Origin: SBAX01 sp964646605
GTDB taxonomy: Bacteria > Planctomycetota > Phycisphaerae > UBA1845
Direction of reading: 5' to 3'
DNA length: 64,000 nt
NCBI GenBank assembly: GCA_964646605.1
Contig: CAZYEX010000015.1
Location: 21,353-85,352 of the forward strand
The position numbers were made by a program, and so were the translations under genes. The notes beneath the pieces are model-generated. The model was not told where the DNA came from, did no database searches, and saw only the letters and a program-made list of their open reading frames with translations. This document shows, in pieces, positions 8,912 through 16,740 of the stretch (its first letter is position 1; each line of letters begins with the position of its first letter).

Positions 8912-8941
8912 GCAACCACTGACCCGAAGCGCCCCGGTACG

Positions 8942-8977
8942 ACGGATACGGCCGGGAACATTCACGGAGGATGCCCT
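8942..8977 (+). promoter_or_regulatory. Flagellin leader with clustered GGA motifs, likely CsrA target
   Basis: The short leader between csrA and flagellin carries GGA at 8944, 8955, 8966 and 8969. The last two form CACGGAGGATG, which is both the ribosome-binding site of the flagellin gene and a good match to the CsrA consensus (CANGGANG). CsrA bound here would block ribosome entry. The motif match is seen in the sequence; the binding is inferred. Confidence 0.6.
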
Positions 8978-10441
8978 ATGTCACGAATCAACACGAACGT
9001 CCCCTCGTTGATCGCCCAGCGGCACCTAGCCGGTTCGCAGCGATCGCTGACCAAATCCCTCGAACGCTTGTCCAGCGGAGTGCGGATCAACCGCGGGGCC
9101 GACGACCCTGCCGGTTTGATCGTTTCCGAACGACTGCGCTCCGAGATCAGCGTGGTCAATCAAGCGATCGACAACTCCGCGCGGGCGATCAACGTCATCG
9201 CCACCACGGAGGGCGCCCTCGATGAGGTGCAGTCTTTGCTCACCGACATCCAGGCCCTTCTCGTCGAGGCCGCCAACAGCGGGGCCTTCTCCGAGGACGA
9301 AATCGCCGCCAACCAACTGCAGATCGACAACGCCATCGACTCCATCACCCGCATCGCCAACACCACCACATTCGCCGGGCGGAAGCTCCTCAACGGCGAA
9401 CTCGACTACGTGGTGAGCAGCGTGACCGCAACCAAGCTCGCCGACGTCTACGTCCAGGCCGCCAAGTTCGGCACCCAGAAGTTCGTGGGAGTGGACATCA
9501 GCGTCTCTCAGTCCGCCCAACAGGCTCAGCTCGGCTATGCCCTTGCCGGACTGACCGCCAGCGGCGCCACCCTCGAGGTCCGCGGGCCCGAAGGTGTCAT
9601 CGCCTTGACCTTCCCCGCCAGTGCCACCAACGTCCAGATGGCCACCGCCATCAACGCCCAGACCGACGCCACCGGCGTGAAGGCCGTCCTCAGCGGCGCC
9701 CTCGGCGTCAACGGTCTGCGCTTCATCACCAACGAGTACGGCAGCGACGCCTTCGTCAGCGTCACCCGCGTGCCGCCGAGCACTTCGTTCTCCGTCAAGA
9801 ACCGGACCGGACAGTCCGTCACCCGAACCACCGGACGAGACGCCGTCGCCACGGTCAACGGCATCGCCGCCACCGCCGACGGACTCAAACTCTCCTTCAG
9901 CTCCACTCTCCTAAAAACTGAGGTGCTCCTCGCCGAGGCCTTCGGCAACGGATCCCTGGGGCTCCAAGGTGCGCTGGGAACTTCCAGCTTCCAGGTGACC
10001 GAAGGCGGCGCTCTCTTCCAGCTTGGACCGCAGGTCAACACCAACCTGCAAGAGAACATCGGCGTCAAGAGCATGCAGGCCAACAAGCTCGGCAACAACC
10101 TCATCGGCTACCTTGCCGACCTCAAGAGCGGGCAATCCAAGTCCCTGGTTTCCGGGAAGTTCACCGAGGCCTCCAGAGTCGTGAGCGAAACCATCACCCA
10201 GGTCGCCGTGCTCCGCGGACGTCTCGGGGCCTTCGAACGAAATACCCTGCAACCCAACATCAGCCAGTTGCAGATTACCACGGAGAACCTGACCTCTTCC
10301 GAGTCCGTCCTGCGCGACACCGACTTCGCAACGGAGACTTCGGAACTGACCCGGTCCCAGATCCTGGTCCAGGCCGGAAACAGCATCCTCGCCATCGCCA
10401 ACGCCCAGTCCCAGAACGTACTCACCCTCCTGGGAGGCTAG
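8978..10441 (+). CDS. fliC: Flagellin, filament subunit
   Basis: This is the 487-residue filament protein. The N-terminal D0/D1 region is canonical (SRINTNVPSLIAQRHL, then LERLSSGVRINRGADDPAGL), as is the C-terminus (FATETSELTRSQILVQAG, ending SQNVLTLLGG). A variable D2-like region (residues about 185-330) contains an IN-like module and would be the surface-exposed part. The ATG at 8978 has GGAGG 7 bases upstream inside a probable CsrA site. A strong hairpin 37 bases after the stop probably ends the transcript. With FlgN, FlgK and FlgL encoded upstream, only the FliD cap and FliS chaperone are missing from the local filament set. Confidence 0.96.
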   Translation: MSRINTNVPSLIAQRHLAGSQRSLTKSLERLSSGVRINRGADDPAGLIVSERLRSEISVVNQAIDNSARAINVIATTEGALDEVQSLLTDIQALLVEAANSGAFSEDEIAANQLQIDNAIDSITRIANTTTFAGRKLLNGELDYVVSSVTATKLADVYVQAAKFGTQKFVGVDISVSQSAQQAQLGYALAGLTASGATLEVRGPEGVIALTFPASATNVQMATAINAQTDATGVKAVLSGALGVNGLRFITNEYGSDAFVSVTRVPPSTSFSVKNRTGQSVTRTTGRDAVATVNGIAATADGLKLSFSSTLLKTEVLLAEAFGNGSLGLQGALGTSSFQVTEGGALFQLGPQVNTNLQENIGVKSMQANKLGNNLIGYLADLKSGQSKSLVSGKFTEASRVVSETITQVAVLRGRLGAFERNTLQPNISQLQITTENLTSSESVLRDTDFATETSELTRSQILVQAGNSILAIANAQSQNVLTLLGG

Positions 10442-10477
10442 TCGATCGGCGGGTTCGCCGGCTCGCGATGACAATTC

Positions 10478-10512
10478 GGGCGACGCGGGAGATGCCACCT
10501 CCCGCGCCGCCC
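10478..10512 (+). terminator. Hairpin after flagellin
   Basis: The arms GGGCG-A-CGCGGGAG and CTCCCGCG-C-CGCCC pair around a 7-base loop, giving a 13-pair GC-rich stem with one mismatch. Only a weak T-rich stretch follows (GTTGGCTTTC), so termination may be imperfect. Confidence 0.65.
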
Positions 10513-10590
10513 GTTGGCTTTCGTCCGTCGCCCTTCTCGATTCACGTTCGCCCCCTCCGCGCCATCCGGAGCGGGCGCGCGTGGACGGAG

Positions 10591-11304
10591 TCATTTTCTG
10601 TCGAACACGAAACTTAGCTGCTTGGCTTCGCATTCATTGACGAGCGTCTGCCACTCCGGGAATTGCGAGAGGAATGTCGCGTAGGACTGACGTAGGGAGC
10701 CGCACGATCCGCTAGATTCCCGGCCTTTCGAGGAGTTTGCCCGGGCTGGCAATACCCGAATATTGGGAGGTGACGAAACGACACACTCCTCAATGTCACT
10801 CTCGAAAGCGTCGCGGACGGAGAACATGTGGTCTTTGTGAAAACCGTCATCGATGGTGCCGTTGGGCCGGCAATGCTCCGAACCCTCCATAAGAGATGCG
10901 AAACGACGAACGGCCACTTGCATATAGCGCGTAGCCCGGTCCCGATAAATGCTGCGCCCCTGAAGATCCAGCCATCCTTCGTCGTCCGCAGCATAGAGCT
11001 GCGAGTGACACGACTCGCACCAGTTTCGCCGCCGCATTTCGCGTGGGACCCCAACGATCGGAGACCAGCACTTGACGCAGTAGAGTTTGCTCAGCGAGGT
11101 CCAGCCGCGGTAGCCGTACAAATCCTCGGCATTGCGCCGCGGAGCGTCCTTGTCGATCCAACGACCATTTCGCATTAGGCTGTCGTTGTGCATCGAGATG
11201 CCGAACGGGCGACCGACAAGAGTCATGACCTCTAAACCTCTCAGTGCCTCCTTACGCATCGTACGCCGGATGTACTCCGCGTTGAACTTGCGGTTCGCTT
11301 TCAT
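10591..11304 (-). CDS. Zinc-ribbon protein with HNH-like nuclease domain
   Basis: The 237-residue protein has two CxxC pairs (C76/C79 and C96/C99) that form a likely zinc ribbon. They are followed by HKDHMFSVRDAF (residues 156-167), SSPPNIRVLPAR and NSSKG (190-194). The pattern DH, S, GF-like, then PxN and NxxKG resembles HNH endonucleases of homing and phage type. H156/H159, N181 and N190 are the likely catalytic or metal-contacting residues. It could be a phage-derived or homing nuclease; specificity cannot be read. It lies in an accessory stretch opposite to the flagellar genes. Confidence 0.55.
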   Translation of the reverse strand: MKANRKFNAEYIRRTMRKEALRGLEVMTLVGRPFGISMHNDSLMRNGRWIDKDAPRRNAEDLYGYRGWTSLSKLYCVKCWSPIVGVPREMRRRNWCESCHSQLYAADDEGWLDLQGRSIYRDRATRYMQVAVRRFASLMEGSEHCRPNGTIDDGFHKDHMFSVRDAFESDIEECVVSSPPNIRVLPARANSSKGRESSGSCGSLRQSYATFLSQFPEWQTLVNECEAKQLSFVFDRK

Positions 11305-11334
11305 CGCTCGGACACAAAGCGCTCCTATCGTTGA

Positions 11335-11715
11335 CTAACAGGTTCGGGTAACCGTCGTCCGTTTTCCCGAGTCATCGTCCCATGAAAGGCGCACCTTCTC
11401 CGCGACGCCGACTGCCTCCATTATTCTTTCCCCGTGACCCTCAAGCTCGGTTAGATGTATAGGATGCAAGGGAGTCGGACCGCCAGTGAGTTCGATATGC
11501 GCGTTGCGAGCACTCGATCTGCCGCGGTTGGAGACGAAGAGCTTCAACCCGTGGAAGGTCTGCGCGATGTACACGATTGGGTGGGCCGTGCGCCTCGCGG
11601 ACCGTTCGGCTCGCCACAGACGAAAAGTAAAATACAATGTCAGGGCACCAACGGCGAACGTCAGTAGCCATCCGACTCTCGCCTCGGTCAACTGCAGAAC
11701 GAGAGGCTGGAACAT
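11335..11715 (-). CDS. Small single-pass membrane protein, unknown
   Basis: I do not recognise this family. The 126-residue product has one hydrophobic segment at about residues 13-33 (VGWLLTFAVGALTLYFTFRL), then a basic cytoplasmic-type stretch and a soluble domain containing LKLFVSNRGRSSARNAHIEL, which looks like a beta-sandwich fold. It is 30 bases upstream of the HNH-like gene on the same strand, so the two may be cotranscribed. The short length and lack of homologues known to me keep confidence moderate. Confidence 0.45.
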   Translation of the reverse strand: MFQPLVLQLTEARVGWLLTFAVGALTLYFTFRLWRAERSARRTAHPIVYIAQTFHGLKLFVSNRGRSSARNAHIELTGGPTPLHPIHLTELEGHGERIMEAVGVAEKVRLSWDDDSGKRTTVTRTC

Positions 11716-11891
11716 ATACGCCCTCCAGAGGTCCCAGCGGTTGTTGTTGATTCGGACCTCATCATCGGAGGCCGACTAGCCGCGTGTGTCACCTGCGTCA
11801 AGCGTAGCCGTTCCCGTTTACAAATGCAAGTCCGTGAGCCGTTCCGGGCGCTTGACGGTATGCACGTGAGCCTCGTAAACTGACCAGCGTG
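11716..11891. other. Divergent intergenic region
   Basis: This 176-base region separates the minus-strand membrane protein from the plus-strand MNT gene. I see no repeat, RNA gene or clear promoter in it. Confidence 0.3.
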
Positions 11892-12209
11892 ATGGTCCGC
11901 AAGTTCGCCATTGAGGTTCCGTACGCCGAAATCGCTCCTTTCTGCGAGCGATGGAAGATCAACGAGTTCGCGCTGTTCGGGTCGGTGCTCGAGGAACGGT
12001 TCGGGGCGGCGAGCGATGTCGATGTACTGGTGAGCTTCGCACCCGGCGCGGAATGGGACCTCGTGGACGCAGCGAGGATGGAGGAGGAGCTTGCGGGGCT
12101 GTTTGGGCGGCGCGTCGATTTGGTGACCAGGCGCTCGATCGAGTCCAGCGCAAACCCCATCCGACGCCATGCGATCCTCAACTCCGCCGTGACCATCTAT
12201 GTCTCGTGA
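11892..12209 (+). CDS. MNT-type nucleotidyltransferase, MntA-like antitoxin
   Basis: This 105-residue minimal nucleotidyltransferase has the core LFGSVLEERFGAASDVDVLV: the GS motif followed by the DVD metal-binding pair. Such proteins are antitoxins that AMPylate or otherwise block a HEPN ribonuclease encoded directly downstream. The ATG at 11892 follows an in-frame GTG at 11889. Here the downstream partner frame starts correctly, overlapping the stop by 11 bases, but is broken after about nine codons. The gene is therefore an orphan antitoxin or has another role. Confidence 0.8.
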   Translation: MVRKFAIEVPYAEIAPFCERWKINEFALFGSVLEERFGAASDVDVLVSFAPGAEWDLVDAARMEEELAGLFGRRVDLVTRRSIESSANPIRRHAILNSAVTIYVS

Positions 12210-12266
12210 CGAGGCAGGCACCCTCCAATTCCGCATTCGCTCTTCGCAATTCGCAATTCGACATTC
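12199..12266 (+). pseudogene. Truncated start of a HEPN toxin gene
   Basis: An ATG at 12199 overlapping the MNT stop opens with MSRDEAGTL, close to the usual first residues of HEPN proteins in MNT/HEPN pairs (MSRDEA, MSRDDA). After about nine codons the sequence becomes a dispersed repeat made of TTCGCAATTCGCAATTCGAC-like units (12225-12266), and no HEPN domain follows. The remnant call rests on position, overlap and a six-residue match. Confidence 0.4.
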
Positions 12267-12317
12267 TTGGAGTACGATCTTGCACGAGCGGAAGCGAACT
12301 CTCACGGGAGGTGCTGC

Positions 12318-13151
12318 GTGTTTTACATTGATCCTCATATCCACATGGTCTCGCGGATCACGGACGATTACGTCCGCATGGCCCGCGCCGGATGCGTCGC
12401 CGTAAGCGAACCCGCCTTCTGGGCCGGGTTCGACCGCGGGTCCGCCGAGGCCTTCCGCAGCTATTTTCGCCAACTCGTCGAATTCGAGCCTAAACGCGCC
12501 GCCCAGTTCGACATCCATCACATGTGTTGGCTGTGCATCAACGCCAAGGAGGCCGAGGACGTGCCGCTGGCCCGCGAAGTGATCTCGCTCATTCCCGAAT
12601 ACCTCGACCGATCCGGCGTTCTGGGCATCGGCGAGATCGGCCTCAACAAAAACACCAGGAATGAGACGACCATCTTCCTCGAACAAGTGGACCTGGCCAT
12701 GAAAACCGACGAACTCATCCTCGTCCACACCCCGCATCTGGAGGACAAGTACAAGGGCACGCGGATGATCCTCGACATGCTCACCGCCGACGCCCGAGTC
12801 AACCCCCATCGCGTGCTCATCGACCATGTCGAGGAGCACACCATCAAGCCGGCGCTGGACGCGGGCTTTTGGGTCGGCATGACACTCTACCCGACGACGA
12901 AGTGTACGCCCGAGCGCGCCGTCGACATGGTCGAACGCTACGGCACGGAGCGCATCATGGCCAACAGCGCCGGCGACTGGGGGGTGAGCAATCCCATGAA
13001 CCTTCCCGACTTCATCCGCGCCCTCCGCGCCCGAGGCCGCGACCCCGCCACGATCCACAAGCTGGCCTACGAAAACCCCCTGAATTTCTTCTCCCAAGCC
13101 AAGCGATTCAATTTCATCCCCCCGATTCCCCTCCGCCAATCCGAACCCTGA
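12318..13151 (+). CDS. TatD-family metal-dependent hydrolase (EboB-like)
   Basis: The product is a 277-residue TIM-barrel hydrolase. Metal ligands visible are the N-terminal DPHIHM (residues 5-10), GEIGLNK, the HTPH pair, DHVEEH and the final aspartate in SAGDWG. This pattern fits TatD-related enzymes, and the overall form is closest to the EboB branch, known from the ebo cluster for metabolite export. The GTG at 12318 is preferred because GGGAGGTG lies 5 bases upstream; the more upstream ATG runs through repeat sequence. No other ebo gene is adjacent, but EboE- and EboF-like genes occur at 41.4-43.6 kb. Confidence 0.75.
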   Translation: MFYIDPHIHMVSRITDDYVRMARAGCVAVSEPAFWAGFDRGSAEAFRSYFRQLVEFEPKRAAQFDIHHMCWLCINAKEAEDVPLAREVISLIPEYLDRSGVLGIGEIGLNKNTRNETTIFLEQVDLAMKTDELILVHTPHLEDKYKGTRMILDMLTADARVNPHRVLIDHVEEHTIKPALDAGFWVGMTLYPTTKCTPERAVDMVERYGTERIMANSAGDWGVSNPMNLPDFIRALRARGRDPATIHKLAYENPLNFFSQAKRFNFIPPIPLRQSEP

Positions 13152-13261
13152 GCGGCTCCCCTTTACGCGCAGCGTCAAGGGCCCGCGAGGGGCCAATCCG
13201 CGGATCCGAGGCGATGAAACAACGCCGCCGTGTTACCTGTCGCTCGCGCTCCGGGCTCTGA
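13152..13261. repeat. Short dispersed repeats between convergent genes
   Basis: This convergent gap holds CCCTTTACGCGCAGCGTCAAG (13158-13178, cut here by one base in description), an imperfect palindrome related to CCTTGAC/GTCAAGG at 16646-16666. It also holds GTCGCTCGCGCTCCGGGCTC (13239-13258), the inverted form of the CCCCGAGCGCAAGCGACGGG family. Confidence 0.5.
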
Positions 13262-13933
13262 TTACTTCGCTTCCACGTGCGGCGGCAGCGGCCCGAACGC
13301 TCGGTCCAGGTCGTTCACGATGCGGACCACCTGCCGCCGATCGCGTACTGCCGCAAACCGCCCCGAGAGTTTGACGTGTGGAAACAGCGGTTCACCCGGC
13401 GCGAGCTGACGCTTGAAACGCAGCACGGAGTCATCCAGGGTTCCCTTGAGCACCTTGTCCTTCTTGCCCGGGTTGAAGAACACGGCCCCCGCCCCTTCCA
13501 AGGTGTCACCGACTTGTCCCCCACGAAGATAGTAGCTGACCACGGCGTTGATCTGCGTGCGGTGGGCGACCGTCCGACCGGGGATCGGCCGCCATACGCT
13601 GCGGATGTGTACGACTTGGGTGAAGTCCGACGGACCCTCGCCTCCCGCGGAGGCGCTTTGCCGAAGAACGATGTTTACGTTGCCGTGGTTGTCCATGTCG
13701 TAGTAGCCTTCATCGAACGTCTCTTCATAGCGCCGCGTATTCGACGGATCCCTGTGGTCGGCCACCTCGAACACCGTCGCCGGCGGAACCAGACGCCGCC
13801 ACGTGCTTTGGCACCCCGTCGCCGAAAACGCAGTGACGAAAAGCAACCACCCGACGAAGACCCTGCCTGGCCGCCTTCGCCGTTCACCGCGAGAGCCCTT
13901 CTCCCAAAATTCACACCGATTCCGCGCTGCCAT
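13262..13933 (-). CDS. Secreted lipoprotein of unknown function
   Basis: The 223-residue product has a long basic n-region (residues 1-24), a hydrophobic stretch (WLLFVTAFSATGC) and a lipobox with the lipidated cysteine at position 41, so it should be membrane anchored outside the cytoplasm. The mature part is beta-rich, with YYDMDNHGNVNIVLR, TQINAVVSYYLRGG and GAGAVFFNPGKKDKVLKGTL, but I do not recognise a family. It is convergent with the TatD-like gene and divergent from the M50-like gene. Confidence 0.65.
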   Translation of the reverse strand: MAARNRCEFWEKGSRGERRRRPGRVFVGWLLFVTAFSATGCQSTWRRLVPPATVFEVADHRDPSNTRRYEETFDEGYYDMDNHGNVNIVLRQSASAGGEGPSDFTQVVHIRSVWRPIPGRTVAHRTQINAVVSYYLRGGQVGDTLEGAGAVFFNPGKKDKVLKGTLDDSVLRFKRQLAPGEPLFPHVKLSGRFAAVRDRRQVVRIVNDLDRAFGPLPPHVEAK

Positions 13934-14121
13934 GGCGCGAACCTATCACGTCCAGCGCCGCCGTCAACAACGAATGCCTCGCCTGCTGGGACCTTTTACC
14001 CGGACGTCCGTTCCCGTTTGATTCTCTAACTCCTTGAGGTACAAGCGGATACGACGCTTAGCGGCACCTCGGACGCTCCACAGCCCACGTTTCGCTGTGT
14101 TCGCGTTGTCCGCTTGACGGC

Positions 14122-14134
14122 TATATTCTGATGA
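14122..14134 (+). promoter_or_regulatory. Possible -10 element, leaderless start
   Basis: TATATT at 14122-14127 is placed so that transcription would begin about 14134, next to the GTG at 14135. No -35 element is obvious, so this is weak. Confidence 0.25.
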
Positions 14135-14974
14135 GTGTCGCTCTCCATGAAGACATACGGCCTTCGCCTTTTGCTATGTGTCGCGTTTGCGAGCCCTGTC
14201 GGGTACGTCGCATACATTTCAAGCGTGGCGATACATGAACTTTTCGGGCACGGGGTTACGGCCTGGCTCCTTGGCGGAACCTTTCAAGGCTTCGCGTTAA
14301 TGCCCGACGGCATGGGCTGGGCTGCCGCGTCGGCGCCAAAATTCGAGAACACCGTCCTCGCTGCCGGTGTTGTCGCAGGCATGGTGTTTGGTATCGTCAT
14401 GCTGCTGCTCGCTTATCGTATCACTCATCCACTCGCACGTATGGCTTGCTTGCTCTTCGCTGTTTGCTCGTTGGAAGATGCGACCCCTTACGCTTTCTGG
14501 AACAGCCTGTTCCCACGGCCGCCAGGTGACTTCGGTCGAATCCTTCTGGACCTTCAATACGAGTGGCTTCGCTGGTTGCTCGTTGTCGGTTTTGGCGCCG
14601 CATACGTGGCCACATCGATCGGCTGCAGCGTCGCGATTTTCAGATGCTTCGAATCGCTTCTAGGTCGCCTCACAAAAGTCCAGGCAATCATATGGGCCTG
14701 GGCCTTCGGTTTGGGTGGTGCCATCGCGTGGTTCGGATTCGATTGGAATCAACTTATTCAAGGCATCGGACGCCTACCTCAATTCGCCGGTGCAGGCCTG
14801 CAACTCGCCATCGCACCCGTACTCGTTGCAACACGAGCGAAAGACCCCGGAACCGTTCGTGTATCGAATCGGTGTTGGGTGGTTTCGATAGCCTCGGCGT
14901 GGCTTACGGCGGGGCTGCTTGTAGCTGTGCTCTTCTTGTGGTTGCAGCACGGGGTTTCCTGGAATGGGGAGTAG
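14135..14974 (+). CDS. M50-like polytopic membrane protein
   Basis: The 279-residue protein has about six to seven membrane segments. Early in the chain is AIHELFGHGVTAWLLGG (residues 32-48): a HELFGHG sequence in or next to a membrane helix, which resembles the zinc-binding HExGH of site-2 proteases with one extra residue, as in a set of uncharacterised M50-like proteins. A second aspartate ligand may lie in FGFDWNQL near residue 205. Substrate is unknown. The GTG at 14135 and the ATG at 14147 are both possible starts; neither has a clear ribosome-binding site. Confidence 0.55.
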   Translation: MSLSMKTYGLRLLLCVAFASPVGYVAYISSVAIHELFGHGVTAWLLGGTFQGFALMPDGMGWAAASAPKFENTVLAAGVVAGMVFGIVMLLLAYRITHPLARMACLLFAVCSLEDATPYAFWNSLFPRPPGDFGRILLDLQYEWLRWLLVVGFGAAYVATSIGCSVAIFRCFESLLGRLTKVQAIIWAWAFGLGGAIAWFGFDWNQLIQGIGRLPQFAGAGLQLAIAPVLVATRAKDPGTVRVSNRCWVVSIASAWLTAGLLVAVLFLWLQHGVSWNGE

Positions 14975-15037
14975 CTCCGGAATGGCGGTCATGTTGCGTC
15001 AAGCCGAGCAAGTCGGGTCATCGACCCGACATCCACT

Positions 15038-15234
15038 GATCGCTCCCCGACGGGCTCCCGACCGAGCGCCCCGCGCGTTATCTAGGTTGGATGAATACCC
15101 CTCGCCCATGCCGCGTTCGTCGCCGTTCCGATTCCCTCGCCCCCTGCCCCGCCCCTCCGCCAATTGGAAATTGGAAATCGGCAGTTGCCAACGCCCCCGC
15201 CTCGCCGGACGGATGGTCTCGCGCAAAAAAAGAT
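15038..15234. repeat. Composite 190-base dispersed repeat, copy 1
   Basis: This segment is highly similar to 29836-30026. Shared blocks are GCGCGTTATCTAGGTTGGAT, CCTCGCCCATGCCGCGTT, a C-rich run, CAATTGGAAATTGGAAATCG, and a final CTCGCGCAAAAAA. It carries no convincing gene. Its right edge coincides with the 3' end of the group II intron remnant. Confidence 0.8.
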
Positions 15235-15237
15235 GCC

Positions 15238-15308
15238 GGGTTGCCCAGGGCGGTTTCCCTCCCCGGGCTCCCACAGATCCGGACGTGCGTGATTCACGCA
15301 TCCGGCTC
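15238..15308 (-). ncRNA. Group II intron domains V and VI
   Basis: Domain V on the minus strand starts GAGCCGGATGCG and closes CGCACGTCCGGATC, with the catalytic triad-type AGC at its base and a GTGAATCA loop region. Domain VI-like sequence follows to about 15238. The intron 3' boundary is placed near 15236 by this. Confidence 0.75.
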
Positions 15309-15325
15309 GTCATGCGATGGGTTCG

Positions 15326-16010
15326 CTACATGAAGGCGGAACGCGGCAGCCGTGCGGGTGGGAGCGGGTACCGCGCCAAGAGGGCCGCGAACCGTTCCCA
15401 GATCATCCGCGCCTTGTTCGAGCGGCGATCCAGCCATGTACGCCAGATTCGCTCCGTCGCATGGCGGAACAGCCCGACGCTACGCACGTTCCCCGTGATC
15501 CCGTAATACGCATAGTGACCACGCAGCTTCGACGACAACATCTTCCACTGCTCGATCACCGGTCGGTGTCGAGGAAGCCGACACCATTCGCTGATCCGCT
15601 GGAGCGCCCGGCTCCGTCGCTTCTTGGCCGTCTTGCGTTGGACCACCCAGTTGCCTTTCCGAGACAGGCCCCAGGAATGCGTGAAGCCCAGCAGATCGAA
15701 CGAGTCGGATCCCGTCCCGTCCCCATCGTCCGGGTCCACGCCTCTTCGGGGTTGTGGGAAGGCGACCCGGCGCGTCTTCTCCGGATGCAAAGCCAGTCCG
15801 TACTTGCCGAAACGCTTGGGCAGGACTTCCCGCACCCGGTCCGCGTCGCCCTTCTTCTCGAAGACCATGACCGCCGTCAGACCCAACGCCCTTGAGCGTT
15901 GGGGCGAGACACGATGGGCGCATAGCGGATCAGGAAGGCCCGCCCGGTAAGCCGCGGCTTGACCGTTCCCTCGAACCACGTGTCCAGGACTTCGTGGAGA
16001 TACACGTTGT
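15326..16010 (-). pseudogene. ltrA: Group II intron reverse transcriptase/maturase fragment
   Basis: Two pieces of one protein are visible. The first (about 16010 to 15923) reads NVYLHEVLDTWFEGTVKPRL, then GRAFLIRYA, where YADD should follow. The second (about 15880 to 15326) resumes AVMVFEKKGDADRVREVL and continues through FDLLGFTHSWG, the maturase domain (KLRGHYAYYGITGN) and the usual C-terminus (RYPLPPARLPRSAFM). About 40 bases holding a perfect hairpin separate them and introduce a stop. Everything before NVYLH, roughly the first half of a normal 420-residue protein, is missing. Confidence 0.85.
15882..15903. repeat. Hairpin inserted at the YADD site
   Basis: Perfect 8-base arms CCCAACGC and GCGTTGGG flank a 6-base loop. 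The hairpin lies in about 40 extra bases between the codons for RYA and AVMVF, exactly where the catalytic aspartates of the reverse transcriptase belong. Confidence 0.75.
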
Positions 16011-16530
16011 GGGTACCATCCGCACACGGACGTTTCGCTCCCTTCGGGGCTCCGTGGTTCACCGAGGGCCGGGGGTTTGTTGTGCCGCTTTCCCCCATGC
16101 GGCTCACTCGAATGGAAACGATCGGGCCTCCCAAGTTCCTGGGGGACCCTTATGTACGTGCCCTGTTCTCAGACCCCGGCGGGACCTTCGCCCCAGGCCC
16201 TTGCGACGCGTCGGTGCGGCCTTCCCCTTGACTCGCTGCGCGGGCTTCGCCCGCCGAGGCTTCGCCTCGCGACGTGAAGCGTCGGCAGCGTGTCAAGGGT
16301 CGGCTCCCGCGATTCGCTTATTTCGAGGCTCCATCACACGGCCCGCACATCCGCTGTCTACGCTTCGCAGGGTGGATCACTCCACCGCCACGCAAGACTC
16401 GCTTCCGGCTGCCGGCCAAGCTCTGCCGGACAGGATGCTTCCTCCTGCAGGGCTCCAACGAGAGGTTTCAGCCTATGCCCTCTCACTCAGTGCATCGCAT
16501 CCCCCTTTCCCAAGCTTTCTTGACGCAAAC

Positions 16531-16740
16531 CAAGCGAACCCACTCTCAACCTACGCTTCAACCCGTTCCCGCAGCGCCAGAGGGGTCGCCACGTGCCGCT
16601 CGTCGCGGCCCCTGGGTCCTTGGCAGTTGGAAATTGGAAACCTGTCCTTGACGCGGAGTGTCAAGGATCGGCAATCCGTTCCTACGTTTCCTTCCGCGCC
16701 TTCGCTGCTATATGCTTCTCGAACCTTGACTGCCGACAAT
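16531..16740. other. Intergenic repeats before glpD
   Basis: This region holds a GCAGTTGGAAATTGGAAACC unit (16623-16642) and a perfect palindrome CCTTGAC/GTCAAGG (16646-16666). No clear promoter or ribosome-binding site for glpD is visible. Confidence 0.45.

Larger units (their letters stand above)
15236..16530 (-). mobile_element. Degraded group II intron
   Basis: The element reads on the minus strand from about 16530 to 15236. Its 3' end has a domain V hairpin (15276-15308) and domain VI-like sequence. Upstream of that is the C-terminal half of an intron-encoded reverse transcriptase (15326-16010). The part from about 16010 to 16530 is non-coding and matches the structured 5' region expected of such introns, but boundaries there are approximate. 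The reverse transcriptase N-terminal half is deleted, its YADD site is broken by a hairpin insertion, and a second palindromic insertion lies at 16225-16300. It is not expected to splice or move. Confidence 0.8.

Noticed and set aside
11892..12266. Complete MNT/HEPN toxin-antitoxin system
   Set aside because: Only the first nine codons of a HEPN-like frame are present.
15892..16740. Upstream extension of the glpD frame
   Set aside because: The frame is open but runs through group II intron RNA and repeats. GlpD similarity begins at 16741.
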